DNA from: HXMU1420-2 sp040830545
Lineage (GTDB): Bacteria; Pseudomonadota; Alphaproteobacteria; Rhodobacterales; Rhodobacteraceae
NCBI GenBank assembly: GCA_040830545.1
Contig: JBFOMB010000008.1
Location: 124,001 to 188,000, forward strand
Length of the DNA stretch: 64,000 nt
Direction of reading: 5' to 3'
Shown here: piece after piece, positions 27,801-38,500 of the stretch
Numbering within the stretch: position 1 is the first letter of the stretch
Layout of the letters: every line of letters begins with the position of its first letter
The notes under the pieces: generated by a model
What the model was told of the DNA's origin: nothing
The model's database searches: none
The model's input: the letters and a program-made list of their open reading frames with translations, nothing else
Translations under genes and position numbers: made by a program

Positions 27801-28341
27801 CGACCGCCTGCAGAAGCGCATGCTTCAACTCAGTGAAGAAAAGAACATCAAGGCTGCGCCGCCTGCCGTCCGCGGTGGCCTTGTCGTTATTCCGAAGGGT
27901 TTGCTGATAGCAAAGTCAGATGGCGCGGGCATCCCAAGAGGCTTTGCCGAAGATGCTGAAGCGAGGAAGAAGATCGAATTGCGCGCCATGCAGGCTGTGA
28001 TGGACGCAGAGACGGAGTTGGGCAATGAGCCGATTGATGTCTCTGCGAGCAAGGTTGGTTACGACATCCTTTCCTTCGATCCGAAAGCCAAGAAGCAACG
28101 CTTCATCGAGGTTAAGGGCCGGATTGAGGGTGCCAACTCGATCATGGTGACCAGGAACGAGATAATCACCTGCCTGAACAAACCAGAGGACTACATTCTG
28201 GCCGTCGTCCATGTGTCGGAGGGTTATACTCAAGAACCAAAATATGTTTGGCGGCCTTTCGATGTAGAGCCTGCCTTTGGCGTAACCGCTCAACAGTTCG
28301 ACCTGAAGCATCTGCTCGGTCTCGCGGAGCCACCGCGATGA
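24820..28341 (+). CDS. SNF2-family helicase with C-terminal DUF3883 domain
   Basis: 1173 residues. Walker A is DDPGSGKTIMAG (residues 135-144) and the DEAH box is ISDEAHRM (236-239); motif III is LMSATPHNGK, and the second RecA lobe has NDAAGEGVNLQRGH and NKIEQRFGRIHRIGQ. The last 120 residues (VGYDILSFDPKAKKQRFIEVKGR) are a DUF3883/NERD-like domain related to nucleases. Related SNF2 helicases occur in DISARM (DrmD) and other defence operons. It is the first gene of a tight four-gene operon; its stop overlaps the next start (ATGA). Confidence 0.93.
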   Translation: MLNTQEACLEDIKSGALVEGLTSSGSAKIVNVEWFGDQAIKVVYEDANGDVQDRIVYRDEERTLRVAKSGTAFSFDASGEFLRLVTEAHRIKLAHHFDPYLAIHTSLVQPLPHQITAVYGEMLPRQPLRFLLADDPGSGKTIMAGLLIKELVARGDLERCLVVAPGSLVEQWQDELGEKFNLEFDILTRDMIEHSRSGNPFNDKNHLIARLDVLARSEELQEKLIRSTEWDLIISDEAHRMSASYFGNEVKRTKRYQLGEKLGQISRHLLLMSATPHNGKEADFQLFMALLDGDRFEGRFRDGVHYADTEDMMRRLTKEELLKFDGTPLFPERRAYTVHYELSDEEAALYASVTEYVREEMNRVQRFAEEDGKKKNNVGFALQILQRRLASSPAAIYQSLKRRRERLESELDEARLIARGKKHDLSSQDEMLGDEILSNIDEYNEEDIEVFEETISTTATSAESIEQLEIEVETLKGLELQALNVLKSGKDTKWTQLDKILDGELMIDADGARRKLIIFTEAKDTLQYLADKITGRLGKADAVDVIHGGVSREERRKVISRFMQDRELMVLVANDAAGEGVNLQRGHLMVNYDLPWNPNKIEQRFGRIHRIGQTEVCHLWNLVAANTREGQVYGRLLEKLETARSALKGRVYDVLGEMFEETSLKDLLWQAIQYGDREDVKAKLFQQIDGAVDYKHIEDLISKRKLTNDMMPQATVEEVRLKMERAEAERLQPHHIQSFFLEAFEHLGGKLKIREEGRFEITHVPVRIRERDRLIGTGAPIQKRYERICFDKKYINRQPVAEFVCPGHPLLEAVISLVREQYGHLLKQGAVMVDDSDLGNEVSAVFLLEHSIEDGRRTSRGTPQIVSQRLQFAGINEAGTVSSAGIAPHLDLRPATMEEMELVGDELRKSWLSGNLEEEVKGFAIIELAQEHLKEVKGRRIPEIEKTEREVQARLKKEINYWDSRAFELKEQEKAGKKTRLNWENAVRRAEDLSDRLQKRMLQLSEEKNIKAAPPAVRGGLVVIPKGLLIAKSDGAGIPRGFAEDAEARKKIELRAMQAVMDAETELGNEPIDVSASKVGYDILSFDPKAKKQRFIEVKGRIEGANSIMVTRNEIITCLNKPEDYILAVVHVSEGYTQEPKYVWRPFDVEPAFGVTAQQFDLKHLLGLAEPPR

Positions 28342-31300
28342 GTGCAAAGCCAGCCTACTTCGAACCGATCCGGGAGCGCTCCGCCAAACGGTGGGAGCAG
28401 CTCGATAGTGATCCGGAATTGGCAGCGCCTTGGCATCAGCTCTTCAAGCAGGTGCAAAGCCCACGCCATATTCTCTCGGAGCTTTTGCAGAATGCTGATG
28501 ACGCGCATGCAACAGAGGCATCAGTCGAGATCTTAGATGGCTGTTTCCTCTTCTCGCACAACGGAGAAGACTTCACCGAAGAGCATTTCGCTTCGCTTTG
28601 CAGGTTCGGCTACTCGAACAAGCGAGCGCTGCACACAATCGGATTCCGCGGGATCGGCTTCAAGAGCACGTTCAGCCTTGGGGAGCGTGTTGAGCTTTAT
28701 ACACCCACACTCTCCATTGGTTTCGATCATAAACGCTTTACCGAGCCCTTCTGGATGAATGGCAGTGGCGTTCAGAGAGATCGGACCACCGTGCGGGTGG
28801 CGATTTCCGATGAGCACCGGGAAACCGAAGTTACGAAGAACCTAGAGGAATGGCTGAAGAGCCCTGTTTCACTCCTCTTTTTCCGCAATATCCGGCGGAT
28901 CACGATTAATGGAAAAGAAGTCCACTGGGGCAGCTTTGGCGCTGGCCCTGTCGATGGAACGGAATGGCTCGCTCTGCACGAAAAGCCAGACAAGCAGTTC
29001 CTGTTGGCCCGATCAACTCCAGAGAACTTCCCGGAAGACGCCCTGAGGGAAATACGCCAAGAGCGTATGTTGGGCGCGGATCAGGACATGGCGCTGCCCC
29101 CATGCCAGGTTGAAATTGTGGTCGGAGTGGAAGGGCGCCTCTTCGTGGTTCTACCAACAGGCGTAAAGACGGATTTGCCGTTCGCTTGCAACGCCCCATT
29201 CATTCAAGACCCTGCGCGCCTGAAGATCAAAGACCCCGAGACGTCTCCAACGAACCGCTGGCTTCTGGAGCGTGCCGGACGGCTCGCCGCTGACGTCATG
29301 CTCGACTGGTTAAGCAATACAAAACTGCATCCGGAAGAGAGAGCATCGGCCTACAACATGATGCCGGATGTGGACCGGAGCAGCGCCGCTTTGGACGGAG
29401 TGTGCGGTGCTATTGTCGAAAAGTCGTTCGAGGTTGCCATACAGGACAAAGACCTTCTACTGACCGATAACGGGCACCTTGCAGATAAAAATCAGGCTGT
29501 GGTCCTGCCGAAGGAAATCTTTGAGGTCTGGCCCCAAGAGCAGGCTACGGCTCTGTTCGATGAGCAAGGGCGGGAGCCACTGTCCAAGCAAATCACTAAC
29601 AGGAACATCACGAAGCTAAAGAACTGGAATGCTGTCGATGAGATCGACAATCAAGACGTTCTCGATGTCCTTCAAAGGAAGCATTTCCCGAAACCCTCCA
29701 GTTGGCGCCAGCTTCTCAATCTTTGGGCGTATCTGGATAAGCTCATTCAAAGCTATGAGTATGACTGCTCAGAGGATGAGTTGCGTATCGTGCCGGTACA
29801 AAGCAAGGACATCCTTCTTGCAGCATCCGAGGTTGTTCGTTTGGGAGAAAAGCGCATTGTCCCAAGTGACGAAGACTGGGCGTTTCTCGGCAATCATCTT
29901 TCAGTTCTCAACCAGAATTGGATGCGCTTCCTAGCGGAGCAGCGCAGGATCGCGGATAACGAAAAGAACAAGGAGCTGCACCGGCTTACCGAGCGCGCTC
30001 AAAGCCTTCTGGAAGCAATCGGGCTTGATGATGCAAGCGATACCGGAAAGGTGATCGATCAAGTTGCCGAAGCATTCTTCGCTACTCGTCCAGTGCAACT
30101 CGGCGATGCGGTGCGGCTAGCCCATGTGGCTGCTAAGCTTGGCGCTCAAATTGGGGAACACTTCAAGTTTGTATGCGAGGATAAGAGGCTGAGACCGATA
30201 GGCAAGACCGTCGTCTATGATGAAGATGGCACTCTTGAGCTTCTGCTTCCAGACGACTGGGCGGAGCAGCATCTGCTCCACCCAGAATACTCCAAACAAT
30301 TTCGCTCTTGCTCGAAAGAGGAATGGGAAGCTTGGGTCGGAAGCGGTCGTGCAGGAGTGAAAAACTTTGTTCCGCTTGAGCGTGAACAGTCGCGCATTTG
30401 GAATGAGATGTCTCTACAGCGCACGCTCAAAGAGCGAGGTTATACGAGCTCATACAATACACGTTATTCGAACCCTTCGTTCATAATGAGTGACTGGGAT
30501 TTCGATTCCGAGTTCTGGGATCATTGGGAAGAGCTGGAAGACGAGCTTCCCGCAGTGTGGTCCAGGGTCGTGGAGTTCGTGTTAGCGGCTCCTTCTCAAT
30601 GGACGAATTTCCTTTCTGCAACGGTGTCGGAAATTGCCTCCAACGGACACGAACGCCGGTTCATTCGTGACGGTCTCGCCCCAAAGTGGCTGGCCGAGCT
30701 CCGAGAAAAGCCATGTCTTCCGGACACCAGTGGGACGTACCGGAAACCTACGGAATTGCTGATGCGCACTCCCGAAACAGAGGCTCTGATGGACGTTGAG
30801 GCGTTCGTCCACGGGCGCCTCGATAGCGAATCAACTAAGCCGTTGCTCAAGCTACTTGGCGTATCAGATAGGCCGACCGGCCCGGAAAAGATACTCCAAA
30901 GGCTAAAAGGCCTGGCACAGGCGCAAACGCCGCCAGCACATGAAGTAGAGAAATGGTATCGCCGCCTCGATCAGTTGATCGATAGCAGCTCAACAGAGTC
31001 TTTCCAGAGTATCCGGGAAACTTTCGAAGGCGATCGCCTCATTCTGACGGAAGGCGGCAGCTGGGAAAATACCTTTGGGGCTTTCCTGTCCGGCGGCGAA
31101 GAGGACATTCCTGACATTCCTCTTGTACGCACGGCGGTACGCGACCTCACGCTTTGGCGGAAGATCGGGGTTGGTGAGAGACCAACGGCTGAGCTTGCCC
31201 TCGAATGGCTTAGAACACTCCCTGCTGGGACAGCTCTTCAGCCAGATATAGCAAGGCGCGTCAAAACGCTGGTCTCCCGCTATCCGGCGCGCATTTGGGA

Positions 31301-32588
31301 TGACTGTGGACATTGGCTCAACCTAGCTGGCGAGTGGGTTCGCACAGATAGTTTTACCTATGCCCTGTCTATGCAGACGCTAACGCGCTGGAGCCATCTG
31401 CACCAATGGGTCAGACAGAAGACTGCCGACTTTCAGATGCTCTCGGTTGAGCTGAACGAGACCGAACCCTTCAACACCTTGCCACCCCTCGCTGCCCAAA
31501 TCGAAGAGCGCTTCGATCAGCACGGGAAGCCAAGCGGTCAGCGCGCACAGCGTGCCTGGCTGAAGGAGCTTGGACTGCAGCTACGCCGCATCAAACTCGA
31601 TAATGAACAAGAAGCACTCCGCATCCGGGAATTGGCAATAGCGCTTTCGCGCACACTCTGGCTCACCAGTCGCCACATCGAGATCATTCCATATATTGAT
31701 GGAAAGCCCGCAGGAACAGCACGACAGGCTGATGCCCTTTGGCTTGGCGATACGCTGTACGCCGAGGACAAGCCGCTTGCAAAGCTGGCAAAAGCCGTCG
31801 CCCAAGAACTTGGCAAGGCGTTCCAGAAGCAGGACATTGGTGATGCGATCAAGCTCTGCTTCGATCGCGATCCTGCCTACGTTCGCTCTTTCATGGAAGA
31901 GAACTTCGAACTCTTGACCGAGGAAGAGCTTGGCGATCATGCCATGCAAACAGGCGACGACATTTCTGATCGGCCACCAGAAAGCGATGCCGAAGACCTT
32001 TCATCATCTGAGCCGGACAATGACAGTACCGAGAAAGACGCGTCCTCAGACGTAAACAGCGACGATGTCGATGCCTCCCAAACTTCTGAGGCCGTGATCG
32101 AGGATGAACCTGCCGAAGTAGATGAGCAGCAAGGCAAGCAAGGCGAAGGTGATGCGGATAGCGAAGAGGATATCATCTATCGCCCGGTCAAACCGCGGCA
32201 TGCGAAGCCCCAGCTCATCGAACGATTTGCTGTTGCCAATGGCTTCAAGAAGGACGCGGACGGCCACTTCTTCGCCGATGATGGGCGCACAATCGCGAAG
32301 GCCCACGGCTCCCTCTTCCCCTGGGAACTCCGCAGCGTCACCGGAGATGTGACAAAGCGTTTCTTACCCAAGGAACACTGTCTGGAACGCGACCCCCTTC
32401 AGCTCGGAGCCGATATCTGGGGCGTCTTGGAGCGCGAACCTGACAGCTATGCACTCATTCTTGCCGACCCCGATGACAAGCCCGTCGAAGCGTCCGGCAA
32501 GATGCTCAATGAACTTCGGGAGCGCGGCGTCCTAGCGCTGCATCCCTCAACATACAGACTGGTGATCGAACATGAAAAACAACTATAA
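28338..32588 (+). CDS. Large GHKL (sacsin/Hsp90-like) ATPase protein
   Basis: 1416 residues from ATG 28338. The N-terminal ATPase is clear: HILSELLQNADDAHATEA (catalytic Glu48, Asn52) and IGFRGIGFKSTFSLG (ATP-lid glycines, 102-107), the pattern of sacsin N-terminal and Hsp90-like folds. The long middle region is unassigned. Residues about 1245-1300 are a very acidic linker, followed by a compact C-terminal domain (AKPQLIERFAVANGF and following). Such ATPases recur in defence islands. The 3' end overlaps the methyltransferase gene by 17 bases. Confidence 0.9.
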   Translation: MSAKPAYFEPIRERSAKRWEQLDSDPELAAPWHQLFKQVQSPRHILSELLQNADDAHATEASVEILDGCFLFSHNGEDFTEEHFASLCRFGYSNKRALHTIGFRGIGFKSTFSLGERVELYTPTLSIGFDHKRFTEPFWMNGSGVQRDRTTVRVAISDEHRETEVTKNLEEWLKSPVSLLFFRNIRRITINGKEVHWGSFGAGPVDGTEWLALHEKPDKQFLLARSTPENFPEDALREIRQERMLGADQDMALPPCQVEIVVGVEGRLFVVLPTGVKTDLPFACNAPFIQDPARLKIKDPETSPTNRWLLERAGRLAADVMLDWLSNTKLHPEERASAYNMMPDVDRSSAALDGVCGAIVEKSFEVAIQDKDLLLTDNGHLADKNQAVVLPKEIFEVWPQEQATALFDEQGREPLSKQITNRNITKLKNWNAVDEIDNQDVLDVLQRKHFPKPSSWRQLLNLWAYLDKLIQSYEYDCSEDELRIVPVQSKDILLAASEVVRLGEKRIVPSDEDWAFLGNHLSVLNQNWMRFLAEQRRIADNEKNKELHRLTERAQSLLEAIGLDDASDTGKVIDQVAEAFFATRPVQLGDAVRLAHVAAKLGAQIGEHFKFVCEDKRLRPIGKTVVYDEDGTLELLLPDDWAEQHLLHPEYSKQFRSCSKEEWEAWVGSGRAGVKNFVPLEREQSRIWNEMSLQRTLKERGYTSSYNTRYSNPSFIMSDWDFDSEFWDHWEELEDELPAVWSRVVEFVLAAPSQWTNFLSATVSEIASNGHERRFIRDGLAPKWLAELREKPCLPDTSGTYRKPTELLMRTPETEALMDVEAFVHGRLDSESTKPLLKLLGVSDRPTGPEKILQRLKGLAQAQTPPAHEVEKWYRRLDQLIDSSSTESFQSIRETFEGDRLILTEGGSWENTFGAFLSGGEEDIPDIPLVRTAVRDLTLWRKIGVGERPTAELALEWLRTLPAGTALQPDIARRVKTLVSRYPARIWDDCGHWLNLAGEWVRTDSFTYALSMQTLTRWSHLHQWVRQKTADFQMLSVELNETEPFNTLPPLAAQIEERFDQHGKPSGQRAQRAWLKELGLQLRRIKLDNEQEALRIRELAIALSRTLWLTSRHIEIIPYIDGKPAGTARQADALWLGDTLYAEDKPLAKLAKAVAQELGKAFQKQDIGDAIKLCFDRDPAYVRSFMEENFELLTEEELGDHAMQTGDDISDRPPESDAEDLSSSEPDNDSTEKDASSDVNSDDVDASQTSEAVIEDEPAEVDEQQGKQGEGDADSEEDIIYRPVKPRHAKPQLIERFAVANGFKKDADGHFFADDGRTIAKAHGSLFPWELRSVTGDVTKRFLPKEHCLERDPLQLGADIWGVLEREPDSYALILADPDDKPVEASGKMLNELRERGVLALHPSTYRLVIEHEKQL

Positions 32589-35493
32589 GAAGAAACTCAT
32601 TGAAGTGGCGATCCCGCTGGAAGCCATCAACGCCGCTTCCGCGCGCGAAAAATCCATTCGGCATGGCCATCCATCAACACTGCACCTTTGGTGGGCGCGC
32701 CGCCCGCTTGCAGCCTGCCGCGCGGTGTTGTTCTGCCAACTGGTTAATGATCCGTCCGAATATGTCGATAAACTGCTTGACGATGAGAAAACGCGCAAGG
32801 GAGCTGAAGCCGAGTTCAGGGCGCGCGAGAGTAAACGGGAACAGGACAAAGCTGAAGGTAAAGCCATCCCGCCTGACGAAAAACCGCTTAGCCTCGAAGA
32901 CATCGCGATCGAGCTCGAACGCAAGCGTCTCTTCAAGATCATCGAGGAGCTGGTGAAGTGGGAGAACAGCACCAACGAGGAAGTCTTGGAGCGCGCCCGT
33001 GCTGAAATCCGGCGCTGCTGCGGCGACGAGCTTCCGCCAGTCTACGACCCGTTTTCCGGCGGTGGCTCGATTCCGCTGGAGGCTCAGCGACTTGGACTGC
33101 CCGCCTATGGCTCGGACCTAAATCCGGTTGCCGTAATGATCGGCAAAGCCATGATCGAGATACCGCCAAAATTCAAGGATATGGAACCCATCCACCCCGG
33201 CGGAAAGGAGCGAAACCACTACCGGAACGCCGAGGGTCTCGCAGAAGATGTGAAATACTACGGTGATTGGGTGCGTGCGAGAGCGTGGGAGCGTATCGGG
33301 CATCTCTACCCAGAAGTGGCTCTCCCAAGTGAGCTTGGCGGCGGTACAGCGACGGTGATCGCCTGGATATGGGCTCGCACTGTACCCAGTCCGGACCCGG
33401 CATTCGCAAGTGCCGAGGTTCCTCTTGTTTCAAGTTACCTCCTTACAAATAAGAAGGGGAAAGAGGTCTATTTGGCTCCGACAGTTGATAAGATATCGAA
33501 GACGATTTCTTTTAGCATAGAGACTGGCGGCGGGTCTGACACAATCAAAAAGGCTTCAAAAGGGAACAAGCTTGGCCGAGCAAACTTCTCTTGCTTCTAT
33601 TCGGATGCCCCCATTTCGGGCGAGTATGTTGATGCCGCGGCAGCCAAAGGATTAATGGGACGGCAGGTTGTTGCCGCCATCCTAGATGGCCCCAATGGGC
33701 AGGTATTTGTTTCCGCCGATGATGTTGGTCTCGGAAAAGTTGACACGACAGCCACTCGAATTCTTGATGAAATTGATTTGAGCGCACTGGAAGTGCCGTG
33801 CCGCGGGACGTTTGCAAGCAATGCTCAAGGGCGGAAGTACGGCTTCGAGACTTTCAAAGACTATTATCTCCCCCGTCAACTAGTTGCGCTTGCGACTTTC
33901 AGTGACCTGATCGAGGACCTACACAAACAGGTGGCTATTGATGCAAGAGCGGCGTTTGATGGAAGCTCAAATGATGCAGCCAAAGATTATGCGAATGCTA
34001 TCGCGCTATATTTTGCTTTCGCTATAGACCGAATGGCGGATGCCGGTAGTTCCATGGCAACATGGTCGTCAAGCGGTTTCATCCGCTTCACCTACGCCCG
34101 ACAGGGCATCGCGATGACATGGGATTTTGTCGAATGCAATCCGTTTAGTCGCCGCACTGGGGGACTCACTGGAGCAGTGCAATGGATTGAGCGTGTTCTC
34201 AATGAACTGCCCGCCAAAGGTCTGGGTAAGATCGAACAAGCAGATGCTCAGACGATCATCTTGCCACAGGGCGCGATCCTGAACACCGACCCACCCTACT
34301 ACGACAACATGCAATACTCAGATCTTTCAGATTATTTCTATGTCTGGCTTAGGCGATCACTGAAGCGCGTCTTCCCCGATCTAACTCGCTACTTGGCTGT
34401 CCCAAAATCGGAGGAGCTGATCGCGTCTCCATACCGACATGACAAAGATGAAAAGGCGGCGGATCGCTTCTTCCTGGATGGGATGACTGAAGCAATGTCA
34501 TCTCTAGAAAAGCAATCGAACCCCGGCTTTCCCGCCGCGATTTATTATGCCTTCAAGCAAAGTGAAGTTGAGACGTCAGGCATTGCTTCCACAGGTTGGG
34601 CAACGTTCCTCTCAGCAGTGATCGCAGCAGGATTTTCGATCGTCGGAACATGGCCTGTACGAACGGAGAGGTCGGCAAGGATTGTTGCCACTGGAACAAA
34701 CGCTTTGGCCAACTCGGTCGTCTTGGTCTGCAGAAAGAAGGAGGATAGTGCTGAGACGATCACCCGGGCTGAATTCATTCGTGCGCTGAAGAGAGAGCTT
34801 CCACCAGCCATCGCCGAACTACAGGCTGCCAATGTTTCACCGGCTGACATGCCACAGTCGGCCATCGGCCCCGGTATGGGAGTCTTTTCACGCTACGCAG
34901 CAGTGCTGGAGGCCGACGACAACCCAATGACGGTCAAGACGGCTCTTCAATTGATCAACCGAGAGCTAGACGAGTTCTTGAACGACATCCAAGGCGAATT
35001 CGACCCGGAGACACGGTTCTCGATCACCTGGTACGAACAGAATGGTCTGACGGAAGGGGATTTCGGTTCAGCCGACAGTCTGGCCCGTGCGCGCGGAATT
35101 TCAGTAGATGAAGTCAAACATGCTGGCATAGTTAAATCAGAAGCTGGAAGGGTCCGCATATTCAAGCGCGACGAGTTGTTAGATAATTGGGACCCGAACA
35201 CCGATCCGCATATAACGATCTGGGAATGCTGCCAGTATTTGATCAGCGCACTGGAGAACGAGGGCGAATACGCTGCGGCACTACTGCTCAAGAAGTTGGG
35301 TGCGGACAAGGCCGAGGCCGTGAAAGACCTCGCCTACTGCCTATACGACATATGTTCGAACAAGCGGAAGGAGGCGAAGGAAGCGACCTCCTACAACGCC
35401 CTGATCGCGGTATGGACTGAACTAACACGCCAGGCGGCTACGATCTCGGACTACGAGATGACGGGCGACCGCCAGACGGCAATGAATATCTAA
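32572..35493 (+). CDS. DUF1156 amino-methyltransferase (N6-adenine or N4-cytosine)
   Basis: 973 residues. The N-terminus is DUF1156 (KLIEVAIPLEAINAASAREKSIRHGHPSTLHLWWARRPLAACRA). Motif I is VYDPFSGGGSIPLEAQRLG (residues 158-174) with GSDLNPVAV, and motif IV is NTDPPYYDN (Asp573-Tyr576), which marks an amino-group DNA methyltransferase. It probably marks self DNA for the operon's defence function. DUF1156 and DUF499 proteins are recorded together as anti-phage-associated families. The target sequence cannot be read from the protein. Confidence 0.93.
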   Translation: MKNNYKKKLIEVAIPLEAINAASAREKSIRHGHPSTLHLWWARRPLAACRAVLFCQLVNDPSEYVDKLLDDEKTRKGAEAEFRARESKREQDKAEGKAIPPDEKPLSLEDIAIELERKRLFKIIEELVKWENSTNEEVLERARAEIRRCCGDELPPVYDPFSGGGSIPLEAQRLGLPAYGSDLNPVAVMIGKAMIEIPPKFKDMEPIHPGGKERNHYRNAEGLAEDVKYYGDWVRARAWERIGHLYPEVALPSELGGGTATVIAWIWARTVPSPDPAFASAEVPLVSSYLLTNKKGKEVYLAPTVDKISKTISFSIETGGGSDTIKKASKGNKLGRANFSCFYSDAPISGEYVDAAAAKGLMGRQVVAAILDGPNGQVFVSADDVGLGKVDTTATRILDEIDLSALEVPCRGTFASNAQGRKYGFETFKDYYLPRQLVALATFSDLIEDLHKQVAIDARAAFDGSSNDAAKDYANAIALYFAFAIDRMADAGSSMATWSSSGFIRFTYARQGIAMTWDFVECNPFSRRTGGLTGAVQWIERVLNELPAKGLGKIEQADAQTIILPQGAILNTDPPYYDNMQYSDLSDYFYVWLRRSLKRVFPDLTRYLAVPKSEELIASPYRHDKDEKAADRFFLDGMTEAMSSLEKQSNPGFPAAIYYAFKQSEVETSGIASTGWATFLSAVIAAGFSIVGTWPVRTERSARIVATGTNALANSVVLVCRKKEDSAETITRAEFIRALKRELPPAIAELQAANVSPADMPQSAIGPGMGVFSRYAAVLEADDNPMTVKTALQLINRELDEFLNDIQGEFDPETRFSITWYEQNGLTEGDFGSADSLARARGISVDEVKHAGIVKSEAGRVRIFKRDELLDNWDPNTDPHITIWECCQYLISALENEGEYAAALLLKKLGADKAEAVKDLAYCLYDICSNKRKEAKEATSYNALIAVWTELTRQAATISDYEMTGDRQTAMNI

Positions 35494-35503
35494 GAGGCAG
35501 ACG

Positions 35504-38500
35504 ATGGCGAAGAGTACAAGGCACTACGTTTTTGAAGGGATGGAGCTTCTTCCGGAAGCCCTAACACCGTTTGTGGAGAAGCGACTGGACAGCTCGATCA
35601 ATGGGCATTGGCAGGTCGAAGTCATGGACCGCGTATTTGGTTTGAAGGCCAGCGGAGGGAGCATTAACTGGGATCAGCAGGCGCTGCTGAAGACGATGAT
35701 GGCCTTCTGGAAGGAAGCCTTCTCCACCGTCCTTGGACATCCGGAACGCTCGTATGTGTCTGAGTTGCTCGAAGTACGCAACAGGCTATCTCACAATGAG
35801 ACGTTTACGTACGACGATGCGGAACGTGCCCTGGACTCGATGCGGCGCCTGATGGAGTCGATCAGCGCCGGTGATGCCGCAGACCAGATCGGTAAAATGC
35901 GTGATACCATTCTTCGCACAAAATATACGGAGCTACAGCGCAACGAAGAACGCAGAAAGTCGCAAAAACTATCGATATCCGTGGAGACCGTTGCTGGCCT
36001 GCTACCTTGGCGAGATGTAATCGAGCCTCATAACGACGTTGCCACTGGTGAATTCAAGCAGGCTGAGTTTGCCGCCGACCTTGGCAAAGTGCATTCAGGA
36101 AGCGCGCCTTCTGAATATCGCGATCCCAAAGAATTTTTTAGTCGCACCTACCTCACCGATGGCCTTAGCAGCCTCTTGATCGGTGCCGCGAAGCGGCTTT
36201 CCGACGCTGGCGGCGATCCAGTGGTCGAACTACAGACGAATTTTGGGGGCGGCAAGACGCACTCGATGCTGGGTCTTTATCACATGGTCGGCGGCACACC
36301 GGCGCACGACCTCCCTGGTCTGGATCAACTGCTCAAAGATCACGAGCTGGATGTGCCGAAGAAGGTCAACCGTGCAGTTCTGGTTGGAACGTCGCGTGGG
36401 CCACAGGATGTGATCAGTACCGATGATGGTCTGAAAATTAGGACGACGTGGGGCGAACTGGCTTGGCAACTTGGCGGCGTCGAAGCCTACAAGATGATCG
36501 CCGAGAATGATGCGAAGGGTATCGCGCCTGGCTCGAACTTGCTGGAGATAATCTTCAAAAAGTATGCACCCTGCCTAATCCTGATCGATGAATGGGTTGC
36601 TTACCTACGACAAATCTACAAAGTCGATGGCCTGCCGTCAGGTTCCTTCGATGCAAACCTCTCCTTCGTTCAATCTTTGACTGAAGCGGTAAAGGCCAGC
36701 CCCGGAACACTACTTGTCGCGTCATTGCCAGCCTCGCAGATCGAAGTTGGCGGTGAAGGCGGACAGGAAGCGCTTTCACGCCTGAAGCAAACCTTTTCCC
36801 GCGTTGAGTCCTCTTGGCGTCCTGCGTCCCAGGAAGAGAGCTACGAGATCGTTCGTCGTAGATTGTTCAAGTCTATTCCGGGCGATAAGCACCATCATAA
36901 GGACAACGCGCTGAAGCAGTTTGCCAAGCTGTATCGTGAAAACAGCAATGATTTCCCCCAAGGCTGTGCGGACGAGGACTACCGGCGAAAACTCGAAAAG
37001 GCCTATCCGATCCACCCGGAGCTTTTCGACCAGCTTTACACAAGCTGGGGCTCTTTGGAGAAGTTCCAGCGAACCCGCGGTGTTCTGCGTCTGATGGCAC
37101 AGGTCATCCATGAGCTTTGGATGAGCAACGATCCTTCAATCATGATCATGCCGGGAAGCGTAGCAATAAGCTCGGCGAGGGTGGAGCCCGAGCTGCTCCA
37201 TTATCTTGACGTGAACTGGCAGTCGATCATCGCGGGTGACGTAGATGGGACGTCTTCTACACCATATAAGATTGACCAGTCTGCGCCAAACCTAAACCGC
37301 TACTCGGCCACGCGGCGAGTGGCACGCTCCATCTTCATGGGTTCGGCACCCACGCATGCTCAAAAAAACAAGGGGCTGGATGATAAACAGATTAATCTAG
37401 GTGTAGTCCAGCCGGGAGAACGCCCAGCAATTTTTGGAGACGCTCTTCGCCGCCTGACAAACCAGGCAAAATACATGCACAGCGACCTCGGTCGCTATTG
37501 GTACTCGATGTCTCCGAGTCTGAACCGCCTCGCGGCAGACAAGGCTGCGCAGCTGGAAGAAGCATTGGTTTTGGTCACTATCGATCAGGAGCTGAACAAG
37601 TACATAAATGGCATTACCGATCGTGGTCATTTCGACGCTATCCAGGTCGCTCCAGCAAGCTCAGCGGACGTGCCCGATGATGCCGGTGGCGTGCGCGCTG
37701 TCATCCTCGGCGTCGCACATCCGCACAATGGCCGAGATGGATCGGAGGCCCAAAAGGCTGCGAGAGAAATTCTGATGCAAAGGGGTACGGTCCCACGTGT
37801 GTATCGAAATACTCTGGTCTTTATCGCTGCTGAAGCACGGCAAATTGACAGCCTTAAGGAGGCGGTGCGTGCTGCACTTGGATGGGACCAGGTCGCACGT
37901 GAGTCCGACAATGGCCGTCTGGACCTCAAGACCAGTGACATCAGCATGGCAAAAGACAAACAGAAAGAGGCGCGAGAGACTATGCGCACTAGGCTCCAAG
38001 AGTGTTGGAGCTACCTCCTTTATCCGCACCAAGATTCTGCCCATGCCGAATTTGAGTGGTCTTCGGGCAAGATACCGGCACAAGATGGACTTCTGTCCCG
38101 CGCAAGCCGAAAGCTTGTTAGCGATGAAGCGTTGTTGCCAGAACTTGGTCCAACGCGGCTCGATCGCGACCTTCAGAAATACATTTGGAACGGAAAACCG
38201 CACCTGCATCTAAAAGACCTTTGGGAATACTTGAACAGGTATCTGTATCTGCCGCGCATCAAGAACCAGCAGGTCTTAGTGAAGGCAGTTCAAGCCGCGG
38301 TCACAGGCATCGTTGCAGGTCCGTTCGCGTACGCAGATGGCTGGGACGAAGCATCCGATAGCTATTCCGGGCTCTTGATTGAGAGCACGCGTGATCCTCA
38401 CGTCATCATCAGTGGCGAGAGCGTGATCTTGAAGCCGGATGTTGCTGAAGCACACCGGCCTGTTCCCAAGGCCGACGAGATTGGCGACAGTCATGCAGGA

